From assembly GCA_902802905.1 (NCBI GenBank), contig CADCNT010000001.1, positions 62,001 through 126,000 of the forward strand: 64,000 nt of DNA, in the 5' to 3' direction. This document shows, piece after piece, positions 55,231 through 63,904 of the stretch. The notes beneath the pieces are model-generated. The model did not search any database, had not been told where the DNA came from, and saw only the letters and a program-made list of their open reading frames with translations. Source of the DNA: an uncultured Erysipelotrichaceae bacterium (lineage in GTDB: Bacteria > Bacillota_I > Bacilli_A > RFN20 > CAG-826). Both the position numbers and the translations under genes were made by a program. Numbering within the stretch: the stretch's first letter is position 1; every line of letters begins with the position of its first letter.

Positions 55231-56900
55231 TAATTTTTCGACATGATTACCGGAATAATCATTGGATAACGTTTTGTTCTAGCATAAATAAATTTGCTTG
55301 CTACATCTTTAACCTCAGTTTTTAGTTCTGCAAAGTTTGGCTTAGATGTTAACTTTTCTCTAATGGCAGAAGTAATAACGGTTTTTAGCTCTTCTAAAGC
55401 TTTTTCATTATGCTTTTGGACAATGCCTCTATTGTATATAGCTGGTTCGATAATCAAATTATTATTTCTAGTATCAATTGCGACAGCGATAATAAGCATG
55501 CCATCATCATTTAAGATACGACGATCACTCATCACAGATTCTGCTAAGCCGTTTATATCTTTGCCATCGATATAAGAAACGCCGTGTTCCACTTGATAAC
55601 CTAGTTTTACTTTATGTTTAGCAAGAGTAAGTGTATCGCCGTTATCTAAAACAAAGCAGTTCTCAGCTGGAATGCCTAAAGAGGTGGCGAGTTCAGCATG
55701 TAGTCTTAACATACGATATTCACCGTGCATAGGCATAAAATACTTAGGATTAAACAACTTTAAGACGAGTCTTAATTCTTGTCTAGAAGGGTGTCCTGAA
55801 GAGTGGATATCAGCAAGAATAGAATTGGTGATGCATTCAGCGCCGCATCTTGTTAATAAGTTTACGATATGGGCAATCATAATGCCATTTCCTGGAATAG
55901 CGCTACTAGAGAAAACAACAGTGTCTCCTGGCATAACTCTAATATCTTTATGTTCGCCACTGGCAATTCTACTTAAAGCAGCATTTGGTTCACCTTGGCT
56001 ACCAGTACAAAGGATTAATATCTCACTAGCTTTATATCTTTTGATATCTTCTGTGGCTATAATGGCGCTATCTGTAATATGGATATAACCGAAGTTACGA
56101 GAAATATCGACGGCTTTTTCCATACTCTTTCCGACAATAGCGATATATCTTTTGTGTCTCACAGCGGATTCACAGATTTGCTGAATACGGGAAATGTTGC
56201 TAGAGAATGTAGAAGCAATAATTCTTCCTTGAGCGTCATTAAATATCTCATTAATTGAATCGTTAACATTTTTCTCGCTAGGAGTGTATCCTTCATTTTC
56301 TGCATTAGTGGAGTCGCTTAAAAGAAGATCAACGCCTTCTCTACCGAGTTCGGCAATTCTTTGAAGTTCGATATCTGGTCCGATTGGAGTAAGGTCAACT
56401 TTGAAGTCGCCAGTAGAGACGATTCTTCCTTCAGGAGAATCGATAACCACACCAAAAGAATCTGGAATGGAGTGGGTTACTCTAAAGAAAGAGATATCAA
56501 ATTCGCCAATATTTACTTTAGTGGAACTATCATATTCCACGATTTTGACGCGATCGAGCATACGATATTCTTCTAATCTGTTTTTAATTAAAGCACTAGC
56601 AAGTCTTGGGGCGTAAATGACAGGGATATTAACATTTTGGATAAGGAAAGGAATACCACCAATATGGTCTTCATGGCCGTGTGTGATAATTAAAGCTCTA
56701 ATTTTGTTTTTGTTGTTTTTTAAGTGTGTGAAGTCTGGAACGATGTAGTCAATTCCTGGGAATTCCACTCCTGGAAATTTAACACCACAGTCAATAATTA
56801 CAATTTGTGTTTCGTTTTCGAAACAATACATGTTTTTACCGACCTCTCCTAAACCTCCGAGGGCATAAATCGAAATCGGCTTGGAAATATTCTTATCCAT
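55230..56900 (-). CDS. rnjA: Ribonuclease J
   Basis: 556 residues: metallo-beta-lactamase domain with HGHEDHIGG, the beta-CASP region (SDSTNAENEGYT, ASTFSSNISRIQQ) and MPMHGEYRML, then a C-terminal domain. It is the 5'-3' exo/endoribonuclease of Bacilli. GGAGG lies before the ATG. It is followed without a gap by maf and preceded by def, 92 bases away, an order resembling rnjA-def in Bacillus. Confidence 0.95.
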   Translation of the reverse strand: MDKNISKPISIYALGGLGEVGKNMYCFENETQIVIIDCGVKFPGVEFPGIDYIVPDFTHLKNNKNKIRALIITHGHEDHIGGIPFLIQNVNIPVIYAPRLASALIKNRLEEYRMLDRVKIVEYDSSTKVNIGEFDISFFRVTHSIPDSFGVVIDSPEGRIVSTGDFKVDLTPIGPDIELQRIAELGREGVDLLLSDSTNAENEGYTPSEKNVNDSINEIFNDAQGRIIASTFSSNISRIQQICESAVRHKRYIAIVGKSMEKAVDISRNFGYIHITDSAIIATEDIKRYKASEILILCTGSQGEPNAALSRIASGEHKDIRVMPGDTVVFSSSAIPGNGIMIAHIVNLLTRCGAECITNSILADIHSSGHPSRQELRLVLKLFNPKYFMPMHGEYRMLRLHAELATSLGIPAENCFVLDNGDTLTLAKHKVKLGYQVEHGVSYIDGKDINGLAESVMSDRRILNDDGMLIIAVAIDTRNNNLIIEPAIYNRGIVQKHNEKALEELKTVITSAIREKLTSKPNFAELKTEVKDVASKFIYARTKRYPMIIPVIMSKN

Positions 56901-56992
56901 AAGATTCCTCCATTTACATCATTATGCTATGTGAAAAAAGGTACTTTCATTGTACCACAATTCTTAAAATGTGAAACAATAAAATTTATTGT

Positions 56993-57535
56993 TTATAATA
57001 TAATTTCGTTGTTTAGTTCTTGGTTTGGATTGATTTTATCAATATGGTCATAGAAGAACATGCCGTTTAAGTGGTCATATTCGTGTTGTAAGACTATAGC
57101 GTCAAATCCAGTCGCAGTAATAGTGATTTCTTTATCACTCAAAGCGTCATAAGCTTTTAATTTGATTTTGTAGTAGCGGTGGACCAATCCTTCATGAACT
57201 GTATCAACACTTAAGCAACCTTCTCCAGCTTCAAGCGCACATTTTCTCACTGATGTCTCTGTTATAACAGGATTCACTAGTTGATATTGCACAACTGAAT
57301 CCTTGGTTGGATAGTAGATGACAAACATTCTCTTTAATAAACCAATTTGGATAGCGGCTAAACCAACACCAGCTTTAATGTTGTGCTTTTTAGCGTATTC
57401 ATCATCTTGGGATTTTTTAAGATAATCAAGCATCCAATCTAAAGTTTCTTTATCTTCTTTGGATAAAGGGAGATCAACAGGAAGTGATCTTTTTCTCATG
57501 ATTGGGTTGCTGTCTTTGACAATTTTAAATTTCAT
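56993..57535 (-). CDS. def: Peptide deformylase
   Basis: 180 residues with the three family motifs: GVGLAAIQIG, EGCLSV and the metal site QHEYDHLNG. It removes the formyl group from nascent proteins. No clear ribosome site is seen. It faces the ylbF gene across 58 bases. Confidence 0.95.
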   Translation of the reverse strand: MKFKIVKDSNPIMRKRSLPVDLPLSKEDKETLDWMLDYLKKSQDDEYAKKHNIKAGVGLAAIQIGLLKRMFVIYYPTKDSVVQYQLVNPVITETSVRKCALEAGEGCLSVDTVHEGLVHRYYKIKLKAYDALSDKEITITATGFDAIVLQHEYDHLNGMFFYDHIDKINPNQELNNEIIL

Positions 57536-57593
57536 ACTATGGAATAGTTTACTCTATATCTTTTTGCAAAGCAAACAAGTATAATACTAACGT

Positions 57594-57944
57594 ATGGATG
57601 AGAAAATCTATAATCTTGCTTCTTCTTTATCAGAATCACTGAATAATGAGCCTGATGTTATTTTGCTTAATAAGTTAGAAAAAGAACTGAATGATTCTTA
57701 TGAAGTCTATTCTTTAAGTAATAAAAAAGATGAATGTTTAGAAACCTATACTAGACTTAAAGATGCATATGGTGATGATCATCCAGAAGTAATCGAAGCG
57801 TTAAAAGCATTAAAGACCGCTAAAGAAAATCTTAATAACCATCCTATAGTTAAGAAATATCTAGAAGTATATTCAAGAGTGAGAAATCTCTATATGGAAA
57901 TAGATAATATATTATTTGGTGATTTTAAAAGAGGTAGCTGCTAA
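57594..57944 (+). CDS. ylbF: YlbF/RicF-family helical protein
   Basis: 116 residues, all helical, with the family C-terminal block HPIVKKYLEVYSRVRNLY. In B. subtilis YlbF belongs to the Y-complex that guides RNase Y. The gene order ylbF-rsmD-coaD is the Bacillus order, without ylbG. Its stop overlaps the rsmD start. Confidence 0.8.
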   Translation: MDEKIYNLASSLSESLNNEPDVILLNKLEKELNDSYEVYSLSNKKDECLETYTRLKDAYGDDHPEVIEALKALKTAKENLNNHPIVKKYLEVYSRVRNLYMEIDNILFGDFKRGSC

Positions 57945-58492
57945 TGGGAATGAGAGTTATTGCTGGTAAATATCGTCATCGTCCTTTAGCGTATCCAGAT
58001 TCTAATACTAGTATTAGACCAACGAAGGACAGAATTAGAGAAGCGCTTTTTTCTATACTTGGTCCTTTAGACAATAAAGTTTTCTTAGATTTATATGCAG
58101 GAAGCGGCTCAATTGGTGTTGAATCTATTTCTAGAGGCGCTAAAAAAACTTACTTTGTTGACCACGATAAAGAGGCAATAAATTATGTAAAAAAGAACCT
58201 TACTTCTTTAAATGTGGAAGAAGAATATGAAGTCTTACTTTTAGATGATTTCCAAGCACTAGAATCTTTCGAAGATAAAGGTCTTAAATTTGATGTTATC
58301 TTTATCGACCCACCATATGAATTAGGTAAATACGAAGAATTGATTTCTTATATATATAATAATGATTTAGTGAACTCTAAAGCGATTATCGCTACTGAAA
58401 GTAATCGTAAGATTGATACTAATCAACTTTTAGATAAAACAATTAAAGAGTATCATTATGGTGAAATCACCCTTACCGTGATTAGGAGCTAA
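57944..58492 (+). CDS. rsmD: 16S rRNA (guanine966-N2)-methyltransferase
   Basis: 182 residues with RVIAGKYRHRPL, RPTKDRIREALF, the SAM motif LDLYAGSGSIG and catalytic DPPY (FIDPPYE). It methylates G966 of 16S rRNA. It starts within the ylbF stop (TAATG) and ends 2 bases before coaD. Confidence 0.93.
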   Translation: MGMRVIAGKYRHRPLAYPDSNTSIRPTKDRIREALFSILGPLDNKVFLDLYAGSGSIGVESISRGAKKTYFVDHDKEAINYVKKNLTSLNVEEEYEVLLLDDFQALESFEDKGLKFDVIFIDPPYELGKYEELISYIYNNDLVNSKAIIATESNRKIDTNQLLDKTIKEYHYGEITLTVIRS

Positions 58493-58494
58493 TT

Positions 58495-58959
58495 ATGAAA
58501 ATTGCAATTTATCCAGGAAGCTTTGATCCAATTACTAACGGGCATTTAGATATTTTAAATCGTGCATGTAAAGTTTTTGATAAAGTAATCGTCCTTGTTG
58601 CTCATAACAACAATAAGAAATCTAACTTCTCTGCTGAAGAAAGAGTGGAAATGATTAAAGAGGCAACACAAGATAATCCTCAAGTTGAAGTGTATAGCGA
58701 TAGTGGATTAACTGTTGAATTTGCTAAAAAACATCACGCAACCCATTTAATTAGAGGCTTAAGAGCGGTATCAGATTTCGAATATGAATTCCAACTTGCC
58801 AGTGCGAACGAATATATTGATCCTTCAATTGATATGGTCTTCTTTATGTCTCGTGGTGATAAAACATTTATCTCCAGTAGCGCGATTCTAGAGATGCATA
58901 AATCAGGTGTAGATGTTTCTAGCTTAGTTCCTATTAGTGTAACCAAAAGATTAAAATAA
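58495..58959 (+). CDS. coaD: Phosphopantetheine adenylyltransferase
   Basis: 154 residues with the nucleotidyltransferase motif YPGSFDPITNGHLD and ISSSAI. It makes dephospho-CoA and so supplies CoA, which is also the donor for the PPTase that primes the NRPS in this window. Confidence 0.95.
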   Translation: MKIAIYPGSFDPITNGHLDILNRACKVFDKVIVLVAHNNNKKSNFSAEERVEMIKEATQDNPQVEVYSDSGLTVEFAKKHHATHLIRGLRAVSDFEYEFQLASANEYIDPSIDMVFFMSRGDKTFISSSAILEMHKSGVDVSSLVPISVTKRLK

Positions 58960-58966
58960 GTAAGAA

Positions 58967-58993
58967 AAAAGACCCGTCGGGTCTTTTATTTTA
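58967..58993. terminator. Bidirectional terminator after coaD
   Basis: AAAAGACCC (58967-58975), loop GTC, GGGTCTTTT (58979-58987), then TATTTTA. Confidence 0.9.
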
Positions 58994-59003
58994 ACTACGT
59001 TAA

Positions 59004-59822
59004 TTAGTCGATTTTGTATTCTGGATCAAAGAGATTTGAATATGTCCATAAATCTCTAACGGTGGCACCTTTACTTGCGGAGTTAATGGTGTCGCCTTCA
59101 ACATAATCAATATAATTGAAGAAGAATTGAGTAATACCATTGATGCCGAATCTTCCGTTTTCATATTCATCGATATCAATCATGAAGGTGGTTGGAGTTT
59201 CCATACCTTCGGTAGTGATACCAGATAATTCTTTTAATTTGGAGATAACACCATCAGCAACTGATGACTTATTCTTGAAGATTGGATAATCTTCTTTAAC
59301 AGCGTCATCTTCGAATAAACCAGCAATAACATCGAATAAGTCGTTGTGTTTTTCAACGATTGGTTTTGCTAAGTATTCGCCATCATCATCGGTTTTGTCG
59401 ACTAAGATAGTGTACATCTTAAATTTGTTTGTGAATTTGCTATTGTAATTATTGGCGGCGTATTTGTAACCTTCGACTGCATCTTTACAGTTTTGGCAAT
59501 TTTGTTTAACAAAGGAGAGTAAGAATTGGCTGCCGAATTCCTTTTTAATGTTTTCTTTGTTATCTTCATAATCTTCAAGATAACCAAGTAATTTATCGGC
59601 TTTACCTCCATCCTTAAGGTCAAGAGCTCTATCTTTATAGTATTTATACTTATAATCGGTTGTGTCAGTTTGTAATCCTTCGATACCTTTTTTGATGTAA
59701 GGAATAGAGAAGATGACAGCAAAGATGCCACCAACGATTAATAATGGTTGAACCCATGCGGTAGAAGCGATCCAACGACCGATTTTCGCAAAGAATCCAC
59801 CAATAGCTCTTAAAATTTTCAT
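59004..59822 (-). CDS. Membrane-anchored thioredoxin-like protein
   Basis: 272 residues: a basic N-terminus, one membrane helix (about 24-44), then a soluble domain with SFVKQNCQNCKDAV (C109-x-x-C112) and TPTTFMIDID, which places a cis-proline-like TP before a strand as in thioredoxins. An insertion of about 60 residues between them is helical. It probably handles disulfides or reduced thiols on the outer face. GGAGG precedes the ATG. The family is not identified with certainty. Confidence 0.65.
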   Translation of the reverse strand: MKILRAIGGFFAKIGRWIASTAWVQPLLIVGGIFAVIFSIPYIKKGIEGLQTDTTDYKYKYYKDRALDLKDGGKADKLLGYLEDYEDNKENIKKEFGSQFLLSFVKQNCQNCKDAVEGYKYAANNYNSKFTNKFKMYTILVDKTDDDGEYLAKPIVEKHNDLFDVIAGLFEDDAVKEDYPIFKNKSSVADGVISKLKELSGITTEGMETPTTFMIDIDEYENGRFGINGITQFFFNYIDYVEGDTINSASKGATVRDLWTYSNLFDPEYKID

Positions 59823-60009
59823 AATAAATTGCCTCCTATATTTACATATAGCGAATAAATCTTATCACTTATCATATTTATTTTCAATAAAATAATATAG
59901 AAATTTTAGTTCAACTTAATTTCATAGAAATTAAAATATTTTTCTAACCTTGTTTTTGTATACTTGTTGCTATTTGAAAAGAGTATGTATAAAATACATT
60001 CAGCGAATT

Positions 60010-61029
60010 ATGAAGAAAATTGAGCGTTTTAAACGTAAGTTAAATAATTTCATGTTTGATCACATCCATCTTGCGGAAAGCGTGCGCTTTACTAAAGGTC
60101 TTTTTATCGCTGCTTTAACTGCGTTTTTATATGCCTTTGGCTTCTATTGCTTTGTTGCCCCATTTCAAGTGGATCACTTAACATTACCTGGCTCCGCCAT
60201 TACCACTGGTGGTGTTGGTGGTATTTCTCAAGTCATTTGGATGATATTTAATCTGTGTGGAATCACAATTGACTTATTCACCTTGCAATCTATTTTCTAC
60301 TTCGCTCTCAATATTCCAATTCTCATTTTTGCTTTCTTCAAGATTGGAAAGAAATTCGCAATCATCACTTTAATTAATGTTGGTTTATCTTCCCTTTTCA
60401 TTCAGCTATTTAAACCTGAATACGGGTTCACACTCATGAGCGAAATTGCATGCTTGCTCCAGGACCAACATGTAGCACGTGTCTTATTTGCAGGCGTAGC
60501 AATTGGTCTTGCTTCATCTATTGCTTTTAGAAGCGAAGTGTCTTGTGGCGGAATCGATGTTATTTCCTATTATTTTGCTTTAAGAAAATCAACCAGTGTA
60601 GGTAAATACGCTACTGCATTAAATAGTGTAATTATTATCACATATTCTTTACTTACAATTGCGTACAACAAAGGTGAAAATATTGCCCTTGCATTTGTGA
60701 ATATGCTCTTCTCGTTCTTGTACTTATTTACCGTCATGTTGGTGGTGGATTTCGTCAACATCAGAAATAAGAAAGTACAAATTCAAATTATTACGAGTTT
60801 TAAAGATATATCAGCAGTTTTGATAGCGAATTTCCCGCATTCTACTACAACTGTCGAAGGTAAAGGTGGATACTCCCACGCTGAAAAAACCATCGTTTAT
60901 ATGGTGGTCTCATCTAATGAAGTTAAACGTGTAGTTCCTCTGGTCAAGAAAGTTGATCAGCATGCATTTATTACCGTTACTTCTTTAGTACAAGCATACG
61001 GCAATTTCTTTATTAAACCAATTGAATAA
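60010..61029 (+). CDS. YitT family membrane protein with DUF2179
   Basis: 339 residues from ATG 60010; an upstream TTG at 59950 precedes the promoter-like TATAAA at 59988 and is unlikely. Five to six helices (about 25-250) with the family-like LPGSAITTGGVGGISQ and SCGGIDVISYY, then a DUF2179 cytoplasmic domain (about 255-335). The function is unknown; members are often linked to transport. The leader is only about 10 bases. Confidence 0.85.
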   Translation: MKKIERFKRKLNNFMFDHIHLAESVRFTKGLFIAALTAFLYAFGFYCFVAPFQVDHLTLPGSAITTGGVGGISQVIWMIFNLCGITIDLFTLQSIFYFALNIPILIFAFFKIGKKFAIITLINVGLSSLFIQLFKPEYGFTLMSEIACLLQDQHVARVLFAGVAIGLASSIAFRSEVSCGGIDVISYYFALRKSTSVGKYATALNSVIIITYSLLTIAYNKGENIALAFVNMLFSFLYLFTVMLVVDFVNIRNKKVQIQIITSFKDISAVLIANFPHSTTTVEGKGGYSHAEKTIVYMVVSSNEVKRVVPLVKKVDQHAFITVTSLVQAYGNFFIKPIE

Positions 61030-61050
61030 ATTTTGAATTAAGTAGTATAA

Positions 61051-61082
61051 AAAAATACTGGCGATTTCTTGCCAGTATTTTT
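61051..61082. terminator. Bidirectional terminator
   Basis: AAAAATACTGGC (61051-61062) pairs perfectly with GCCAGTATTTTT (61071-61082). It serves the YitT and COG0523 genes. Confidence 0.9.
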
Positions 61083-61083
61083 G

Positions 61084-62358
61084 TTAAATCTGATCGAGTT
61101 CTTCTTTGATTTTTTCTTTCTTCAAGTTTTGACCAATGAAGACTAATTTGATTAATTTGTCGCCATATGTTTCGTCCCAGTCATGAGCGAAGTTTTTATC
61201 ATTTTTAACCAACATTTGAAGTTGTTGTTTTGATAAGGTGACGCTATACCACTTGCCGGATTGATTAAGTGATTGTTGTCTTCCGGCTTGTTCATAAACA
61301 TAAGCGAATTTTGGTTCTTCTTCAAAGTATAGGATACCTTTTGATCTAATGAGATGATGTTTGTTTTCATTTGCCCATTTGATGAACAATTCTTTTTTAA
61401 ATGGTCTTCTACGGAAATAGACAAATGTATTTACATCATATTCATCAGCGGTACCCTCATCATCGTTTTCATCCATGCCATGTTCGTGGTGGTGATGGTG
61501 ATGATGGTGGTGCTCATGTTCTTCATGTTCATGATGATGTTCATGTTCATCTTCGTCGTCATCATCATCGTCATCATCATCGTGATGGTGATGATGATCC
61601 TCATCTGCGTCAACTTCGTTGTCCCAGTCTTCAAATTCTCTAATCCACGCAGCGGAAGTGGAAGCTTCTTCAAATTTGAATAATTTTGTGTCCACCAATT
61701 CGTCGATATCAACATCACAGAAATCAGTTCTAATGATTTTTGCTTTTGGCTGAATGGCTCTAATGGTCTTTTCAACTCTTTCTAGTTCTGATTTAGAGAT
61801 TTCACTTACTTTATTCAAAAGAATAATGTCACAGAATTCGATTTGTTGAATCACAAGATTCTCTAAATCTTCTTCTCCTCTTTCTGCACTTTCAAGAGCT
61901 TCTCCACAACCGAATTCATCTCTTAATCTAAAAGCGTCAGTAACAGAGATAATTGCGTCAAGCGTATAGAACTTTGGTAATTTCTTTTTATTGAATTCCT
62001 CTTCCATAAAGGAGATGGTTTGGGCAATTGGCACTGGTTCACAAATACCACTGGCTTCAATTAAGATATGGTCGAATTTTTGTGACTGCACTAAATCCGC
62101 TAATTGTTCAATTAAATCTTTCTTTAATGTACAGCAGATACATCCATTTTGAAGAGAGACTAGGTTATCTCCTTTAGAAGAAACAACCCCACCCTTTTCA
62201 ATGAGCTCGGCGTCGATATTAACTTCGCCTAAGTCATTAACAATAACTGCCATCTTATGGCTTTTCGCATTTTTTAAAATGTGGTTGATTAAAGTGGTTT
62301 TACCACTCCCTAAATATCCTGTAATCAAGGTAATAGGTACTGTTTTAAATTCTGACAT
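61084..62358 (-). CDS. COG0523 G3E GTPase / metallochaperone with His/Asp-rich loop
   Basis: 424 residues from ATG 62358, which has GGAGG at 62365-62369; the ATG at 62379 encodes that ribosome site and is rejected. Walker A is GYLGSGKT (14-21), the metal motif is CICC (C73, C75, C76), and LLNKVSE gives the guanine-specificity region. A stretch of about 45 residues (about 249-293) is almost only His, Asp and Glu, and a CobW C-terminal domain follows. Such proteins deliver zinc or another metal under scarcity. The promoter carries a FUR-like dyad, which supports zinc control. The acidic/His loop should buffer divalent metal. Confidence 0.9.
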   Translation of the reverse strand: MSEFKTVPITLITGYLGSGKTTLINHILKNAKSHKMAVIVNDLGEVNIDAELIEKGGVVSSKGDNLVSLQNGCICCTLKKDLIEQLADLVQSQKFDHILIEASGICEPVPIAQTISFMEEEFNKKKLPKFYTLDAIISVTDAFRLRDEFGCGEALESAERGEEDLENLVIQQIEFCDIILLNKVSEISKSELERVEKTIRAIQPKAKIIRTDFCDVDIDELVDTKLFKFEEASTSAAWIREFEDWDNEVDADEDHHHHHDDDDDDDDDEDEHEHHHEHEEHEHHHHHHHHHEHGMDENDDEGTADEYDVNTFVYFRRRPFKKELFIKWANENKHHLIRSKGILYFEEEPKFAYVYEQAGRQQSLNQSGKWYSVTLSKQQLQMLVKNDKNFAHDWDETYGDKLIKLVFIGQNLKKEKIKEELDQI

Positions 62359-62373
62359 ATAAAACCTCCATGC

Positions 62374-62408
62374 ATTCATTATTATAATGAATATTATTTA
62401 TTATTCAA
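62374..62408 (-). promoter_or_regulatory. FUR-family-like operator over the COG0523 promoter
   Basis: ATTCATTAT-T-ATAATGAAT (62374-62392) is a perfect 9-1-9 inverted repeat. On the minus strand -35 TTGAAT (62408-62403), a 16-base spacer and -10 TATAAT (62386-62381) place -10 inside the dyad, so a bound repressor would block transcription. The geometry suits Fur, Zur or PerR proteins. Confidence 0.6.
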
Positions 62409-62474
62409 ATAAATTGATTTGGAAAAAACGTGCAAAATATATTAAGATTAGAATAATCTAAGAGGGAATATTTT

Positions 62475-63890
62475 ATGCGTAAGACCAAGATTATTTGTAC
62501 GATTGGTCCAGCTAGTGATAAAGAAGAAACGCTTATCGCGATGGCAAAGGCTGGAATGAATGTTGCTAGAGCCAACTTTTCTCATGGTAATCACGAACAA
62601 CACAAAGCCCGTTTTGACATGATTAAAAAAGTTAGAGAAGAGTTAAATCTTCCAATCGCTATCATGTTAGACACTAAAGGACCTGAATATCGTATCGGTT
62701 TATTCGAACATGATGAAATCAACTTAAATAATGGTGACGAATTTGTTTTTACTACAAAAGATATCATGGGCAATGAAAAAATGGTCTCAGTCTCTTATAA
62801 AAATTTGCCTGAAGAATTAGAAGTAGGAAATCTTATTTTAGTTAATAATGGATTAGTGGTTTTTAAAGTCACAAAAATTGAAAAAGACAACATTTATACC
62901 ATTGTTATTAATAGTGGTAAACTTAGCAACTGTAAATCGATGTCATTCCCTGGTAAGCATTTACAACAGGCCTTCTTATCCGAAGCTGATAAAAGTGATT
63001 TATTATTCGGCATTGAAAACGATGTCGACTTTGTCGCGGCTTCATTCGTCTCATGCAAACAAGATATGCTCGATATGCGTCGTTTTTTAGATGAAAATGG
63101 TGGAAAAGATATCGAAATTATCGCTAAGATCGAAAACCGTTTTGGTGTTGATAATATTGAAGAGATTTGTGAGATTGCTGATGGCATTATGGTTGCCCGT
63201 GGTGACTTAGGCGTTGAAGTTCCATTTATTGAAGTTCCTAGCATTCAAAAGCACTTAATCAAAAAGTGTAGATTAATGGGCAAGGTAGTTATAACCGCTA
63301 CTGAAATGCTTGAATCAATGATTCAAAACCCTAGACCAACAAGAGCCGAAATCTCTGATGTTGCTAATGCAGTTTATGATGGTAGCAGTGCCATCATGCT
63401 TTCTGGAGAATCGGCATCTGGTAAATATCCAGTTGAAGCTACTAAGAATATGGCGGATATTGCCGAATTTACTGAAAAGACAATTAACTATGCTAGATTA
63501 TTTAGAGAAACAAACTTTGAAATTAGGAATGCAACTGACGCCGTTTCTCACGCAACCTGCGAGATGGCAATTGATGTTGATGCTAAAGCAATTGTGGTTT
63601 CTTCTATTTCTGGAAAAACCGTACGCATGGTTGCTAGATTTAGAGCGCCTGTAGATATTTTAGGCGTTACCACAAGTGAAAAAGTTTGGTATAAACTTGC
63701 TCTTTCTTGGGGTGTAACTCCTGCTATTACCGGAAGATTTGAGCATACTACCCCAATGTTTAACAACGCCCTTAATTTAGCAAAAGTTACATTTAATCTC
63801 AAACCAGGAAATCATGTGGTTTTAACTGGTGGCAGTGTAGGCGCTAAAGCCTCTGCTACTAATTTAATAAAATTAGAAACAATTGCGTAG
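62475..63890 (+). CDS. pyk: Pyruvate kinase
   Basis: 471 residues with TKIICTIGPAS, ANFSHG, MLDTKGPEYR, the active-site IAKIENRFGVDNI, MVARGDLGVE and ATEMLESM. It makes pyruvate and ATP from phosphoenolpyruvate and ADP. It lacks the extra C-terminal PEP-utiliser domain found in many Bacillus enzymes. AAGAGGG lies upstream of the ATG. Confidence 0.95.
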   Translation: MRKTKIICTIGPASDKEETLIAMAKAGMNVARANFSHGNHEQHKARFDMIKKVREELNLPIAIMLDTKGPEYRIGLFEHDEINLNNGDEFVFTTKDIMGNEKMVSVSYKNLPEELEVGNLILVNNGLVVFKVTKIEKDNIYTIVINSGKLSNCKSMSFPGKHLQQAFLSEADKSDLLFGIENDVDFVAASFVSCKQDMLDMRRFLDENGGKDIEIIAKIENRFGVDNIEEICEIADGIMVARGDLGVEVPFIEVPSIQKHLIKKCRLMGKVVITATEMLESMIQNPRPTRAEISDVANAVYDGSSAIMLSGESASGKYPVEATKNMADIAEFTEKTINYARLFRETNFEIRNATDAVSHATCEMAIDVDAKAIVVSSISGKTVRMVARFRAPVDILGVTTSEKVWYKLALSWGVTPAITGRFEHTTPMFNNALNLAKVTFNLKPGNHVVLTGGSVGAKASATNLIKLETIA

Positions 63891-63904
63891 AAAAGAGGAT
63901 ATTT

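Noticed and set aside
61401-61683. Plus-strand ORFs rich in Met/Val or His opposite the His/Asp-rich loop
   Set aside because: They are the complement and shifted frames of GAT/CAT repeats in the COG0523 gene, which has clear motifs on the minus strand.
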